From Jiella soli (GTDB lineage Bacteria; Pseudomonadota; Alphaproteobacteria; Rhizobiales; Rhizobiaceae): DNA of 64,000 bases. This document shows, in pieces, positions 46,035 through 56,272 of this stretch (position 1 is its first letter; each line of letters begins with the position of its first letter). The notes under the pieces are model-generated. The model saw only the letters and a list, made by a program, of their open reading frames with translations, ran no database searches and had not been told where the DNA came from. The position numbers were made by a program, and so were the translations under genes. The stretch is from assembly GCF_020615385.1 (NCBI RefSeq), contig NZ_JAJAVB010000032.1:43960-107959 (forward strand), given 5' to 3'.

Positions 46035-46181
46035 TCAGCCCGTCTCGATCACTGCCTGTCCGACCAACGAGCGGACGGACGAGACCTGGACGCCGCCGGG
46101 TTCGCAGCATTTCTGCGGCGGCGCTTGAGGGCCCGTGTGGCGGAACCCATGTAAATCGGGCGAAAGCCGTATGAGGATGCG

Positions 46182-46430
46182 ATGGCGGATGATCTGAGAC
46201 TGGCGCTCGACCGGCTTGCGGACGGGGACTGGGACGCGGCCCACGCGATCGTTCAGGACGATCCGTCGGCGGACGCTGCCTGGATCCACGCTCATCTCCA
46301 CCGCGTGGAGGGCGATCCCGGCAATGCCGCCTACTGGTATCGGCGCGCCGGACGCCCGCCCGCGACAGGGACGCTCGACGAGGAATTCGCGGAGATCAGG
46401 CGGGCCCTCGGCGGGACACAAGCCAGTTGA
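46182..46430 (+). CDS. Small conserved-looking cytoplasmic protein
   Basis: An 82-residue protein with the sequence RLADGDWDAAHAIVQDDPSA followed by WIHAHLHRVEGDPGNAAYWY and an acidic end. I believe similar short proteins are common in alphaproteobacteria, but I know no function. The repeating helix-turn pattern (W/A at regular spacing, AAYWYRRAGRP) resembles one and a half TPR-like units. It stands alone between the diguanylate cyclase and Uma2 genes. Confidence 0.7.
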   Translation: MADDLRLALDRLADGDWDAAHAIVQDDPSADAAWIHAHLHRVEGDPGNAAYWYRRAGRPPATGTLDEEFAEIRRALGGTQAS

Positions 46431-46615
46431 GCCGCTCCCCGGCCGGTCGGTTCCAGTCGGTTTGCCAGCTGATCCGACAGGCCGGCGCCGGGGCTTCGTT
46501 GCGAGTCACCCCGCGCTGCAGATCCTGAAGAGTCCTTGAAGAGCGCGACCGCATCGCGGGTGAAGGTGGCGTGAGCGGCTCTCAGCCGGGGATGCGCATC
46601 GGACGGGTACGACTC

Positions 46616-47200
46616 CTAGGAAAGCTTGAAGATATTCCGGTAAATCTCCGGGAGCGGCAACGAGATCTGCAATGACTCCACCGCAATCGTTCCTGTCGTG
46701 AGGATCGCCGGAGTTTCCTCCCAAGTGCCGTTTCGTCGGAGCCATGCCCAAAGGCAGGGCTTATCCTGGTCTACGATCAGATAGGTCTGGAGGTTCGGTA
46801 GCGTCTGATACTCGAGCCGCTTGGGGCCGAAGTCGTTCGGCGCAGTGGAATCCGAAAGAACCTCGACGATGAGTATGGCGCGATCCGTAGTGCGCGCAGC
46901 GAGGTCGTCGGAAGCTTCGTCGACGAATATGTCAGCATAGCGGATTGAGCGCGGCCCGGTGCGGATGGCAAAGTCACCCTGCGTGACAAGGTATCGATCA
47001 GGATCGAGCGCTCGCTGCAGCATGCGGTCGATATTGCTGACAATGCGGGCGTGCGAGCGCCTGACGTTGGGCAGCATCAGCGGTGTTCCCTCCACCAGCT
47101 CAAAATGCCGCTCCTGCCTCTCCAGCCAGTCGAAGAATGCCTCGACCGTCAAATCGGTCGGCAGATCCGCCGGCAAAATGGTTTCAGCGAAAGCGCTCAT
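46616..47200 (-). CDS. Uma2 family endonuclease-like protein (DUF820)
   Basis: A 194-residue PD-(D/E)XK-fold protein of the Uma2 family. The core is visible as FELVEGTPLMLPNVRRSHAR, RYADIFVDEASDD and AILIVEVLSDSTAPNDFGPK (the E-V-x-S then D/K region of the nuclease fold). Function is unproven in most bacteria. The start ATG 47200 has AAGGAGCG upstream. The gene uses noticeably more A/T-ending codons than its neighbours, so recent acquisition is possible. No mobile-element genes are adjacent. Confidence 0.85.
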   Translation of the reverse strand: MSAFAETILPADLPTDLTVEAFFDWLERQERHFELVEGTPLMLPNVRRSHARIVSNIDRMLQRALDPDRYLVTQGDFAIRTGPRSIRYADIFVDEASDDLAARTTDRAILIVEVLSDSTAPNDFGPKRLEYQTLPNLQTYLIVDQDKPCLWAWLRRNGTWEETPAILTTGTIAVESLQISLPLPEIYRNIFKLS

Positions 47201-47365
47201 CGACCGCTCCTTGGAATAACGCACGCAATCTATCACATGGTGCCGGTCGAGCGAGTAGCGATGCCCCGCGCCGGTTCAGCCCATGCAGAGCCCACATGCG
47301 CTTGAACCCCTGCCGGCTTTGCTCTAGCCAAAACCGAAACGCGCAAATCGAGAAGCTTTCCGCCC

Positions 47366-48865
47366 ATGACCCTCGTCGACACACGCACGCCAAACCCGAA
47401 GGATTTCATCTCCGGCGCCACCGGCGACTGGGAGATCATCGTGGGCATGGAGGTGCATGCCCAAGTGAAGTCCGAGGCGAAGCTGTTCTCCGGCGCGGCG
47501 ACCAGCTTCGGCGCCGAGCCGAACAGCCATGTCAGCCTGGTCGATGCGGCGATGCCGGGCATGCTGCCGGTCATCAACGAGGAGTGCGTCGCCCAGGCGG
47601 TCCGCACCGGCCTCGGGCTGAAGGCGAAGATCCACCATCGCTCGGTGTTCGACCGCAAGAACTACTTCTATCCGGACCTGCCGCAGGGCTACCAGATCTC
47701 GCAGTACAAGGATCCGATCGTCGGCGAGGGAACCGTGATCGTCTCCGTCGGGCCGGACTCCAAGGGCGAGTTCGAGGACATCGAGGTGGGCATCGAGCGG
47801 TTGCATCTCGAGCAGGATGCGGGCAAGTCGTTGCACGACCAGCATCCGACCATGAGCTTCGTCGACCTGAACAGATCGGGTGTCGCGCTGATGGAGATCG
47901 TGTCGAAGCCGGACATGCGCTCTGCCGACGAGGCGAAGGCCTTTCTCACCAAGCTGAGGACGATCGTCCGCTATCTCGGCACCTGCGACGGCAACATGGA
48001 CGAGGGCTCGATGCGGGCCGACGTCAACGTGTCCGTGCGCCGCCCCGGTGGCCCGTTCGGCACGCGCTGCGAGATCAAGAACGTCAACTCGATCCGCTTC
48101 GTCGGCCAGGCGATCGAATCGGAGGCGCGGCGCCAGATCGCCGTCATCGAGGATGGCGGCGTGATCGACCAGGAGACGCGGCTGTTCGACCCGGTGAAGG
48201 GCGAGACGCGGGCGATGCGAACCAAGGAAGACGCGCACGACTATCGCTACTTTCCCGATCCGGATCTCCTGCCGCTGGAATTCGACCAGGCCTATGTCGA
48301 CGCGCTCCTCGCCGAGTTGCCTGAACTGCCGGACGACAAGAAGGCCCGGCTGATCCAAGATGCCGGCCTCTCGGCCTACGACGCTTCAATCCTCGTCTCG
48401 GAAAAGGCGATCGCCGATTATTTCGAAAAGGTGGCGAAGGGCCGCGACGCCAAGCAGGCGGCGAATTGGGTGATCAACGATCTCCTGGGCGCCTTGAACA
48501 AATTCGGCTTGAGCATTGAAAAGACGCCGGTTTCGGCCGATCAGCTCGGTGCGGTCCTGGACCTCGTGCGCGACGGCACGATCTCCGGCAAGATCGCCAA
48601 GGACCTCTTCGAGATCGTCTGGGCCGAAGGCGGCGACCCGAAGGAGATCGTCGAGAACCGCGGCATGAAGCAGGTGACCGACACCGGCGCCATCGAAAAG
48701 GCCGTCGACGAGGTGATCGCCGCCAACCCGGAAAAGGTCGAGCAGGCCAAGGCCAAGCCTTCGCTCGCCGGCTGGTTCGTCGGCCAGGTGATGAAGGCGA
48801 CCGGCGGCAAGGCCAATCCGCAGGCGGTCAACGCGCTGGTCAAAGAGAAGCTCGGCGTCGAATGA
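47366..48865 (+). CDS. gatB: Aspartyl/glutamyl-tRNA(Asn/Gln) amidotransferase subunit B
   Basis: A 499-residue GatB, which with GatA and GatC converts Glu-tRNA(Gln) or Asp-tRNA(Asn) to the correct amide form. Family markers are [40 protein letters not shown] and the YqeY-like C-terminal tail ending [10 protein letters not shown]. The length is normal. gatA and gatC are not in the window. The stop overlaps the acetyltransferase start (ATGA). Confidence 0.97.
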   Translation: MTLVDTRTPNPKDFISGATGDWEIIVGMEVHAQVKSEAKLFSGAATSFGAEPNSHVSLVDAAMPGMLPVINEECVAQAVRTGLGLKAKIHHRSVFDRKNYFYPDLPQGYQISQYKDPIVGEGTVIVSVGPDSKGEFEDIEVGIERLHLEQDAGKSLHDQHPTMSFVDLNRSGVALMEIVSKPDMRSADEAKAFLTKLRTIVRYLGTCDGNMDEGSMRADVNVSVRRPGGPFGTRCEIKNVNSIRFVGQAIESEARRQIAVIEDGGVIDQETRLFDPVKGETRAMRTKEDAHDYRYFPDPDLLPLEFDQAYVDALLAELPELPDDKKARLIQDAGLSAYDASILVSEKAIADYFEKVAKGRDAKQAANWVINDLLGALNKFGLSIEKTPVSADQLGAVLDLVRDGTISGKIAKDLFEIVWAEGGDPKEIVENRGMKQVTDTGAIEKAVDEVIAANPEKVEQAKAKPSLAGWFVGQVMKATGGKANPQAVNALVKEKLGVE

Positions 48866-49371
48866 CCTTCTTCGTCCGCACGGCCGGAACCCGAGACCTG
48901 GAGGCGGTCAGCCTCCTGCTCGGCGAGACATGGCATGCGACCTATGACGGCATCTATGGCCTGGAGCGTGTGTCGGAGATCGTCCGCTCTTGGCATTCGG
49001 TCGAAGCGCTGCGGCCGCGCGTGACCCGGCTGAACACCGAGTTCCTGGTGGCCGACGACGGGACTCGCCTCGGCGGCATGGCCTTTGCGGCCTTCGAGGC
49101 CGAGCGCAAGCTCGTCGTCCTGCATCAGCTTTACGTGCATCCCGACTATCAGCGGCAAGGGATCGGGCGCGAACTCCTGGCCGAGGTCGAGGACGGTTTC
49201 CCCGGTGCCGAACGCGTCCGTATCGAGGTCGAGGAGGCGAATACCGGCGCAATCGCCTTCTACGTCGCGTCTGGCTTCGAGCCGGCGGGAAAGTCCGAAG
49301 CCTGCGGCGGCGACACCCGTTTCGCCATTCCCGCCGCGATCTACGAGAAGCGCATGATCTGGACAGGCTGA
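48862..49371 (+). CDS. GNAT family N-acetyltransferase
   Basis: A 169-residue acetyl-CoA-dependent acetyltransferase with the pyrophosphate-binding motif [11 protein letters not shown] (the Q/RxxGxG/A motif) and the usual C-terminal [18 protein letters not shown]. It overlaps gatB by 4 bp and so is translationally coupled to a translation-fidelity gene; a role in protein or tRNA-related acetylation is possible but not shown. The acceptor substrate is unknown. Confidence 0.88.
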   Translation: MTFFVRTAGTRDLEAVSLLLGETWHATYDGIYGLERVSEIVRSWHSVEALRPRVTRLNTEFLVADDGTRLGGMAFAAFEAERKLVVLHQLYVHPDYQRQGIGRELLAEVEDGFPGAERVRIEVEEANTGAIAFYVASGFEPAGKSEACGGDTRFAIPAAIYEKRMIWTG

Positions 49372-49467
49372 GCGTCCAGAACATTGGACAAAGCGTCAGC
49401 ATTGGGGCAGCTTTGGACGGGGGCGCTACCCGCAACCCGTTTCGACCCTCGTGCAGGCGGACCGGCC

Positions 49468-49944
49468 ATGCATCTCGTCAGGCTCTATTTCCGCTTCGAG
49501 CGGATCGTCGCCCATATTCTCCTGCTGGGGATGGTCGGCGTCGTCCTGCTGGCGCTCTGGAGCTTCCTGCGGGCGACGGGGCTGGCGCTCCTGGATCTGT
49601 CGCACCCGCTCGAATATTCCGCCTTCCAGACGCTCTTCGACCGGGTTCTCGCCGCGATCATCGCGCTCGAACTCGCCCATTCGATCCACCAGATGGCGCT
49701 CGGCGACCATCGCTTGGCGCAGGTGCGCACGGTGATCGTCATCGGCGTCCTGGCCGTGGTCCGGAAGCTGATCATGCTCGAGGTCGATACGACCAGCGGC
49801 ACGTTCCTCGCAGGGCTGGCCGCGACATTCCTGGCGCTCGGCGGTCTTCTCGTCATGGTCCATTTCGTCGATGCCCGCGAACAGCGCGGCAAGAAGACGA
49901 CGGTCACCGGCGGCGAGCATGCCCCTTCGAAAGATCCGGATTGA
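49468..49944 (+). CDS. PsiE-like inner-membrane protein
   Basis: A 158-residue protein with four predicted membrane helices, similar to the phosphate-starvation-inducible PsiE family: the opening FRFERIVAHILLLGMVGVVL, the cytoplasmic motif ELAHSIHQMALGDHRLAQVR and the following VIGVLAVVRKLIMLEVD are characteristic. Function in this family is unknown. The ATG at 49468 is preferred because the alternative start at 49384 gives 28 extra non-conserved residues. It is followed by the NDUFA12 gene. Confidence 0.75.
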   Translation: MHLVRLYFRFERIVAHILLLGMVGVVLLALWSFLRATGLALLDLSHPLEYSAFQTLFDRVLAAIIALELAHSIHQMALGDHRLAQVRTVIVIGVLAVVRKLIMLEVDTTSGTFLAGLAATFLALGGLLVMVHFVDAREQRGKKTTVTGGEHAPSKDPD

Positions 49945-50075
49945 GTGCGCCGGGCCGCCGCGCGCCAAAGGCACTTGCCGTGTAACGGAACCGTCGCCGC
50001 GGCGCAGCGAGCCGGGTGGACATTTTCCCGCCGCCGCAGCATAACGAGCGCGAAATCGGACGGATCGGTATCCTC

Positions 50076-50459
50076 ATGAAGAAATGGCTCCTGGAGATCT
50101 TCACCTGGTGGCAGGGCCAGACGATCGGAACCCGCTTCTACACATGGCGCGTGGGCAAGCGTGTCGGCGAGGACGAGTTCGGCAATGTCTACTACACCAA
50201 TGCGGATGGCACGCGGCGCTGGGTGACCTTCAACGGCCCGGCCGAAGCCTCGGCGATTCCGACCGGCTGGCATGGCTGGATGCACCACAGGGTCGATACG
50301 CCGCCGAGCGAGGAAGACTACAAGCCGCGCGACTGGCAGAAGCCGTTCGAGCCGAACCACACCGGCACCTCCAAGGCCTATCGCCCTGCCGGCTCGCTGC
50401 TGCGCCCCGGCGCGGAGCGGCCACGCGTCACCGGCGAATACGACGCCTGGACACCCTGA
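50076..50459 (+). CDS. NADH:ubiquinone oxidoreductase accessory subunit, NDUFA12 family
   Basis: A 127-residue accessory subunit of respiratory complex I, the bacterial homologue of mitochondrial NDUFA12 (17.2 kDa). Clear family landmarks are FTWWQGQTIGTRFYTWRVGK, DEFGNVYYTN, RRWVTFNGPAEASAIPTGWH then WMHHRVDTPPSEEDY and the C-terminal TGEYDAWTP. This subunit is found only in alphaproteobacteria and mitochondria. It is separated from the main nuo cluster, as usual. A start at 50016 would add 20 residues and is unlikely. Confidence 0.93.
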   Translation: MKKWLLEIFTWWQGQTIGTRFYTWRVGKRVGEDEFGNVYYTNADGTRRWVTFNGPAEASAIPTGWHGWMHHRVDTPPSEEDYKPRDWQKPFEPNHTGTSKAYRPAGSLLRPGAERPRVTGEYDAWTP

Positions 50460-50621
50460 ACCCGGCTGGCGGCAGCGTCCGCAAAGCGGCCTTCGCCCAT
50501 CCACCGGCGACAAACGGTTCGCACGGGATCGTCGCGGGACCGAACCCTGCCGCATTCGCCAGCTAGCCCCGGAGGGTCCGCGCGGTATGGTGCGCGGGCA
50601 GGCGAATCACCGGGATACACG

Positions 50622-51056
50622 ATGCGGATGAAACGGCTCTCGATCTCTTCGCTGATGGCGCTGACCTGGCTCTGCGCGATGCAGCCGGCTCTCGCTCAGG
50701 ATGCGGCGCCGGCCGCCGATCAGGAGCGGGTGAAGAACCCTGTCGCCGTGTTTTCCGGCCTCGACAAGATCACCGGCCGCATCACCACATTCGACGTCTA
50801 CGTCGACGAGACCGTCCAGTTCGGTACGCTGCAGGTGACGCCGCGGGTCTGCATGACCAGCCCCAAGGGCGCGGCGGAGCGGACGGATGCCTTCGTCCAG
50901 GTCGACGAGATCACGCTCGACCGCGAGATCCAGCGGATCTTCTCCGGCTGGATGTTCGCAGATTCGCCCGGCCTCAACGCCGTCGAGCACCCCGTCTACG
51001 ACGTCTGGCTGAAGAGCTGCAAAACCGATTCGGACGTTCCCGCACCGGAAGGGTAG
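50622..51056 (+). CDS. DUF2155 domain-containing exported protein
   Basis: A 144-residue exported protein. The signal peptide is about residues 1-25 ([16 protein letters not shown]). The mature part carries the DUF2155 pattern: [57 protein letters not shown] and a final Cys that could pair with the first. The gene is usually next to aat and accBC in Hyphomicrobiales. Its last 61 bases overlap the 3' end of the convergent aat gene. Function is unknown. Confidence 0.9.
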   Translation: MRMKRLSISSLMALTWLCAMQPALAQDAAPAADQERVKNPVAVFSGLDKITGRITTFDVYVDETVQFGTLQVTPRVCMTSPKGAAERTDAFVQVDEITLDREIQRIFSGWMFADSPGLNAVEHPVYDVWLKSCKTDSDVPAPEG

Positions 51057-51661
51057 AAGGTCGCGTCGGCTTCGACCGCCTCCGCGAGGAGCGCCTGATA
51101 CTCGTCGCGATGGATCTCGATCGCGCCGAACCGGGCGAGATGGCTGGTCAGGAACTGGGTATCGAGCAACTGGTAGCCGCCGCGCATGAGCCGCTCGCAG
51201 AGAAAGGCGAGGGCGATCTTGGACGCGTCGGTGCGCCGCGAGAACATGCTCTCGCCGAAGAAGGCCGCGCCGAGCGACACGCCATAGAGCCCGCCGACCA
51301 GCCGGTCGCCCTCCCAGGCCTCCACGGAATGGGCGAAGCCCTCGCGGAACAGCGAGAGGTAGAGCGATCGGATCTGGGCGTTGATCCAGGTCTGCTGACG
51401 GCCGGGCGCCGGCTCGGCACAGCCATCGACGACCGCCGCGAAGGCGGTGTCGACCCGGATGTCGTAGGGTTGGCGCCGGATCGCCTTCCTGAGGCTGCGC
51501 GGCATGTGGAGCGCGTCGAGCGGGAGGACGCCGCGCTCGGTCGGGTCGACCCAGAAGATCCTGAGATCGTCGACCGCCTCCGCCATCGGAAAGATGCCGC
51601 AGGCATAGGCCTTGAGCAGGACCGCCGGCGTGATCTCGAAGCGCTGGCGACCCCGGGCCAT
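50996..51661 (-). CDS. aat: Leucyl/phenylalanyl-tRNA-protein transferase
   Basis: A 221-residue L/F-transferase, which adds Leu or Phe to proteins starting with Lys or Arg and marks them for ClpAP degradation (N-end rule). Evidence is [20 protein letters not shown], the substrate-site segment WWDP-like [14 protein letters not shown], and [20 protein letters not shown] then [18 protein letters not shown]. Start at 51661, five bases from the accC stop, so it is in the accB-accC-aat operon. The C-terminus overlaps DUF2155 by 61 bp on the opposite strand. Confidence 0.95.
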   Translation of the reverse strand: MARGRQRFEITPAVLLKAYACGIFPMAEAVDDLRIFWVDPTERGVLPLDALHMPRSLRKAIRRQPYDIRVDTAFAAVVDGCAEPAPGRQQTWINAQIRSLYLSLFREGFAHSVEAWEGDRLVGGLYGVSLGAAFFGESMFSRRTDASKIALAFLCERLMRGGYQLLDTQFLTSHLARFGAIEIHRDEYQALLAEAVEADATFYPSGAGTSESVLQLFSQTS

Positions 51662-51665
51662 GGTC

Positions 51666-53015
51666 TCAGGCCTTCGCCGAATCCGCCAGGTAATGCTCCA
51701 GCCAGTGGATGTCGTACTGCCCAGCGGCGATATCGGCATTGTCGACGAGGTCGCGGAAGAGCGGGAGCGTCGTCTTAACCCCGTCGATGACGATCTCGTC
51801 GAGCGCCCGGCGCAGGCGCATCATGCATTCGGAACGGTTGCGTCCGTGCACGATGAGCTTGCCGATCAGGCTGTCGTAGAAGGGCGGGATCGAATAGCCC
51901 TGATAGACGCCGGAATCGACGCGTACGCCGAGGCCGCCCGGCGTGTGGTAATGCGTGATCTGGCCGGGCGAGGGCGCGAAGGTCCGCGGATCCTCCGCAT
52001 TGATGCGGCACTCGATCGCATGGCCGGAGAACTGGATCTCGCTCTGGGTGGTCGACAGGCCCTGGCCGCAGGCGACGCGGATCTGCTCGTGGACGAGGTC
52101 GAGGCCAGTGATCGCCTCGGTCACCGGATGCTCGACCTGCAGCCGCGTGTTCATCTCGATGAAGTAGAACTCGCCGTTCTCGTAGAGAAACTCGATCGTG
52201 CCGGCGCCCCGGTAACTGAGCTCCGCCATGGCTTCGGCGCAGGTCTTGCCGATCTGGGCGCGCTGCTCCTGCGAAAGGGCAGGCGAGCTCGCCTCCTCCC
52301 AGACCTTCTGATGCCGGCGCTGGAGCGAGCAGTCACGCTCGCCGAGATGGATCGCGTTGCCGGCCCCGTCACCGAAGACCTGCACCTCGATATGGCGCGG
52401 TTTCTCGAGGTATTTCTCGATGTAGACCGCGTCGTCCCCGAAGGCCGCGCCGGCCTCCTGACGCGCGGCCTGCAGGGCCGACGAAAGCTCCTCGCGCGAG
52501 CGGGCGACCTTCATGCCGCGCCCGCCACCGCCGGCCGATGCCTTGACGAGAACCGGGAAGCCGATCTCGTCGGCGATCTTCAGCGCCTCGCCGTCGTCCG
52601 TCACGGCGCCGGCCGATCCCGGAACCACCGGGATGCCGAGCCGCTTGGCGGTCCGCTTGGCCTCGATCTTGTCGCCCATGATCCGGATGTGATCGGCGGT
52701 CGGACCGATGAAGGTGATGCCGTGCGCATCGAGGATGTCGGCGAAGCGGGCGTTCTCCGACAGGAAGCCGTAGCCAGGGTGCACGGCATCCGCGCCCGAA
52801 ACCTCGCAGGCGGCGACGATCTGCGGAATGTTGAGATAGCTGTCGCGCGAGGGCGGCGGGCCGATGCACACGCTTTCGTCGGCAAGGCGCACATGCATCG
52901 CCGCGTTGTCTGCCGTGGAATGAACCGCGACGGTCGAGATGCCGAGTTCCTTGCAGGCGCGCAGGACGCGAAGCGCGATCTCGCCGCGATTGGCGATCAG
53001 GACCTTCTTGAACAT
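51666..53015 (-). CDS. accC: Acetyl-CoA carboxylase biotin carboxylase subunit
   Basis: A 449-residue biotin carboxylase that loads CO2 onto the biotin of AccB, the first committed step of fatty-acid synthesis. It shows [20 protein letters not shown], the ATP-grasp loop [12 protein letters not shown], and [20 protein letters not shown] at the active site. The length is standard. It lies 10 bp after accB. Confidence 0.98.
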   Translation of the reverse strand: MFKKVLIANRGEIALRVLRACKELGISTVAVHSTADNAAMHVRLADESVCIGPPPSRDSYLNIPQIVAACEVSGADAVHPGYGFLSENARFADILDAHGITFIGPTADHIRIMGDKIEAKRTAKRLGIPVVPGSAGAVTDDGEALKIADEIGFPVLVKASAGGGGRGMKVARSREELSSALQAARQEAGAAFGDDAVYIEKYLEKPRHIEVQVFGDGAGNAIHLGERDCSLQRRHQKVWEEASSPALSQEQRAQIGKTCAEAMAELSYRGAGTIEFLYENGEFYFIEMNTRLQVEHPVTEAITGLDLVHEQIRVACGQGLSTTQSEIQFSGHAIECRINAEDPRTFAPSPGQITHYHTPGGLGVRVDSGVYQGYSIPPFYDSLIGKLIVHGRNRSECMMRLRRALDEIVIDGVKTTLPLFRDLVDNADIAAGQYDIHWLEHYLADSAKA

Positions 53016-53025
53016 GTTCCGTCCC

Positions 53026-53514
53026 TTACGCGATCACGACGAGCGCTTCGCCGTATTCCACGGGTTGGGCATTCTCGACGCAGATCCTGGCGACCTTGCC
53101 GGAGCGCGGCGCCGGAATCTGGTTCATCGTCTTCATGGCCTCGATGATCAGGAGCGTCTCGCCCTCGGTGACCTCTTGGCCGACCTCGACGAAGGAGCGG
53201 GCTCCGGGAGCCGGCGAAAGATAGACGGTACCGACCATGGGCGAGGGGACGGTTCCAGGCTCGGGACCGGTCGGCGCTGCGAGCTGGGGCGCGGGAGCCT
53301 GGCCCGGGGCGGGAGCAGGGCCGGCGGGGAGATATTGCTGCGGAGCCTGCATGTAGGCCATCGCCGGCGGGTAACCGCCCATCTCCTTCTGCCGCGAGAC
53401 GCGCACCCTGAGGGAGCCGCGCTCGATCTCGATCTCGGTCAGGTCGGTTTCATTGAGAATCGACGCAAGTTCGCGGACGAACGTCGGGTCGACGGTCTGA
53501 TCTTCTTCTGACAT
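53026..53514 (-). CDS. accB: Acetyl-CoA carboxylase biotin carboxyl carrier protein
   Basis: A 162-residue carrier with an N-terminal helical domain, a Pro/Ala-rich flexible linker and a C-terminal biotinyl domain with the biotinylation motif EAMKTMN near residue 127. Start ATG 53514 gives [20 protein letters not shown], the typical beginning. accC follows at 10 bp. aroQ, often upstream of accB, is not present here. Confidence 0.97.
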   Translation of the reverse strand: MSEEDQTVDPTFVRELASILNETDLTEIEIERGSLRVRVSRQKEMGGYPPAMAYMQAPQQYLPAGPAPAPGQAPAPQLAAPTGPEPGTVPSPMVGTVYLSPAPGARSFVEVGQEVTEGETLLIIEAMKTMNQIPAPRSGKVARICVENAQPVEYGEALVVIA

Positions 53515-53817
53515 ATGCTTCCTTGAGCCGCTCGGTTTCGTCCTCGGCTCCTTCCTTCGGGTCACGACCGTCCGGCCGTCGCCCTGGTGGTTGCCCGAGG
53601 GGAGCCGGGCCTCGATGCGGTCCCGCCTCTCGCGATATCGTGACCGCAGTTTCGCAGACGGCTATAGGGCGGGAACCCGTCTGAGGAAAGCGGCAATCGG
53701 AAAAGCCGGTATCCGGATCCGCGAATTCTGCCCGCTCGCAGCCTGCGAAATCGACGACGCGGTCGCCGGCACAGGATCCGATCCGGAACCGGCACGCGGT
53801 CGACCGATCCCGCGGTG

Positions 53818-54576
53818 TCAGCAGCTGGCGCTGCCGCATTTACGGACATTGGCGATGGCCGCGGTCAGGTTGTCGGCCCCGACGGCGCCCGCGAGCACCC
53901 GGTCGTTGATGACATAGGTCGGCGTTCCGCTGATCTGAAGCTTGTTGGCGAGATCGCTCTCGGCTTCGATCTGCGCCTGGATGTCCTTGGACTCCATCAC
54001 CGGCCGGAGCTCGGCTTCCGTCACACCGAGATCTTCGGCGACCGACAGCGCGCGCTTCTCGTCGGCGACGCCGCGCGAGCCGAGAAGCTTGCGGTGAAAC
54101 TCGCCGTAGAGTTCCGGCTTCAGGTCCCGGAAGGCCAGGCTGACGCGCGTCGCTTCGACCGACTGCGGCCCCAGCACCGGGATTTCCTTGAGCACGAAGC
54201 GCAGATTCGGGTCGGCCTTCAGGAGGGCGTCCATGTCGGAAAGCGCGTGCTTGCAGTAGCCGCAATTGTAGTCGAAGAACTCGACGACGGTGACGTCGCC
54301 GGTGGGGTCGCCGAGGGCGGTGCCCTTCGGTGTCTGGAAGATCTCCGATTCATTGCTCTTGATGGCGGCGGTCTGGGCGGTGAGCTGATCGCTGTTCCGC
54401 TTGGCCTCGAGAGCGTTCAGCGTCTCGACCAGCACCTCCGGATGCTTCAGCAGATAGTCGTGGACGATCCCTTCGATCGCCTTGGTCTGAGCGTCGTCGA
54501 AGGCCGGCTCGGCGGCGCTCGCCGCGCCCGTGAGGCCGAGGGCGAGGATCGTGGCGAGAATAGCGGTGCGGGGCAT
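53818..54576 (-). CDS. DsbA-family thiol-disulfide oxidoreductase
   Basis: A 252-residue exported thioredoxin-fold protein. The signal peptide is about residues 1-22 (ATILALGLTGAASA). The active site is CGYC in EFFDYNCGYCKHALSDMDAL and the cis-Pro loop is in SGTPTYVINDRVL. It likely oxidises or isomerises disulfides of periplasmic proteins. The N-terminal region before the thioredoxin fold (about 60 residues) is typical of the alphaproteobacterial group. It lies 24 bp from the end of the peptidase gene upstream of it on the same strand, so the two are probably co-transcribed. Confidence 0.93.
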   Translation of the reverse strand: MPRTAILATILALGLTGAASAAEPAFDDAQTKAIEGIVHDYLLKHPEVLVETLNALEAKRNSDQLTAQTAAIKSNESEIFQTPKGTALGDPTGDVTVVEFFDYNCGYCKHALSDMDALLKADPNLRFVLKEIPVLGPQSVEATRVSLAFRDLKPELYGEFHRKLLGSRGVADEKRALSVAEDLGVTEAELRPVMESKDIQAQIEAESDLANKLQISGTPTYVINDRVLAGAVGADNLTAAIANVRKCGSASC

Positions 54577-54599
54577 GAGAATCGAAGTCCTTCCAGGCG

Positions 54600-55982
54600 T
54601 CAGCGAATCTTGGTGGTGATGATGTCTTGCGCCTGGCGCCAGGGCGGCGAGCCGGGCTTCAGCTTCTGTTGGGCGCGGGCGGCGAAGATCTTGGCCTGGC
54701 GGAATGCGCCGGCCTGCCAGTAGCCTTCGGCAGACGCGAGTTCGGCTCGGCCGATGTCGCCGGTGCGACCATATGCCATCGCCAGGAAGCGGTAGGCAAC
54801 GGAATTGCTGGGATCGACGCGGAGGCCGGCGCGAATGAGGTCGATCGCCCGTTCCATCTGCGACGGGTCGCCGGTGGTGACCAGCGCTTGGCCGATCTCG
54901 GCCTTCAGCAGGCCGGAATTGCTTCCATCGAGCTTGGCGGCCCTGCCGAAGGCGGCCGCCGCTTCCGATCCGCGACCGGCCTCCAGAAGGATCTCTCCCC
55001 GCATTTCCTCGAACCAGGGATTTTTCGGCCGCGACGCGATCAGGGCGTCGATCTTCCTGAGGGCGGAGGCGGTCGAGCCGGCGAGGAAGGTCGCGATCGC
55101 GTCGCCGTAGAGCGCGCCGATCGAGCGCGGATCCCGCGCGAACAGGCGCCTCACATCGCTCATCCCGCCATTGTAGGCGGCGATCTTGGCACGGGCGAGA
55201 TTGTGGCGCTCGACGAGTTCGGCCGGGTCGGTCCGCCCGTAATAGGGGCTGCGCTTGGCCGCTTCCTCGATCGCCGCGCGGCGATCCTGCGGCATCGGGT
55301 GCGACGAGAGGTAGGAGCCGGCCCGGGAACTGGCGAAGAGATTGTTGCGCGCCAGAATGTCGAAGGTCTGGACGAGGCCCTTTCCGGACTGGCCGGAGCG
55401 ATCGAGATAGGTGATCGCGGCGCGGTCGGCGGTCGCTTCCTCGCCGCGCTGGTAGCTGAGAAGTCCGCGATGGGCGGCTGCGGCCCCGCCGGCGATCAGT
55501 CCGGTTCCGGCCTGGGCGGCGCCGCGCGTGCCCGAGGCGGCGCCGGCTGCGGCGATGCCGGCACCGAGGAGACCGGCCACGATCGCGATCGTCTGGGCGC
55601 GCTCGATCTGATCGCGCAGCCGCTGCTGGTGGTTGCCGGCGAGGTGGCCGATCTCGTGGGCGAGAATGCCGATCAACTGGTTCGGCGTGTCGGTCGCGGT
55701 GATGGCGCCCGTGTTGACGAAGATCCGCCGGCCAAGGACGAAGGCGTTGAAGTCCGGCGAGTTGACGAGAACGATGTCGATGCCCGAGCGCGACAGGCCT
55801 GCGGCCTTGAGGAGCGGCCTGGCATAGTCGGCGACCAAGCCTTCGATCTCCGCATCACGGACGATTGGCAAGTGCGCCTTCTCGCTGCGTGCGGCTGTCG
55901 CACTCGTCGGCAGGAGGGCGAGGCTGACGGCCGTCAGGATCGCGACGCCATGCGCGGCGATGCTGCGAAGTCGGTGGATCAT
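54600..55982 (-). CDS. M48 family periplasmic metalloprotease with TPR repeats (BepA-like)
   Basis: A 460-residue exported zinc protease. The signal peptide is about residues 1-30. The zinc motif HEIGH is in GILAHEIGHLAGNHQQRLRD, and the third ligand lies in the GEEATADRAAI segment. The C-terminal half is a TPR-like repeat region (AAAFGRAAKLDGSNSGLLKA). BepA-type enzymes quality-control outer-membrane proteins such as LptD and BamA. The start ATG 55982 (MIHRLRSIAAHG) is preferred over 56009. The DsbA-like gene follows by 23 bp, which suits joint handling of disulfide-bonded outer-membrane proteins. Confidence 0.92.
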   Translation of the reverse strand: MIHRLRSIAAHGVAILTAVSLALLPTSATAARSEKAHLPIVRDAEIEGLVADYARPLLKAAGLSRSGIDIVLVNSPDFNAFVLGRRIFVNTGAITATDTPNQLIGILAHEIGHLAGNHQQRLRDQIERAQTIAIVAGLLGAGIAAAGAASGTRGAAQAGTGLIAGGAAAAHRGLLSYQRGEEATADRAAITYLDRSGQSGKGLVQTFDILARNNLFASSRAGSYLSSHPMPQDRRAAIEEAAKRSPYYGRTDPAELVERHNLARAKIAAYNGGMSDVRRLFARDPRSIGALYGDAIATFLAGSTASALRKIDALIASRPKNPWFEEMRGEILLEAGRGSEAAAAFGRAAKLDGSNSGLLKAEIGQALVTTGDPSQMERAIDLIRAGLRVDPSNSVAYRFLAMAYGRTGDIGRAELASAEGYWQAGAFRQAKIFAARAQQKLKPGSPPWRQAQDIITTKIR

Positions 55983-56272
55983 GCTGTCTTCCGGTTTCGA
56001 ATTTCGCACGGGTTCATTTCAAGCTCGCGCTGGTTCGGGTATCGACGGATCGAGTGTCGGCACGGACCCCGTACCGTCAAACGTCGCGCCGAGGCATCCG
56101 CCTTTCGATAACACGACAGGCGCCCGCTGCGCGATCACGAGACCCGGCGCATCCGTGAATGCCGGTGAACGAGACGACAGGGCTGCCGAATTTTCCTCGG
56201 GAGCCCGTCCCAGCCACGCCAAAGCGGCGAATTGTTGGCGCGGCGAGGCTGCAACAGGAAGGACGTACACCG

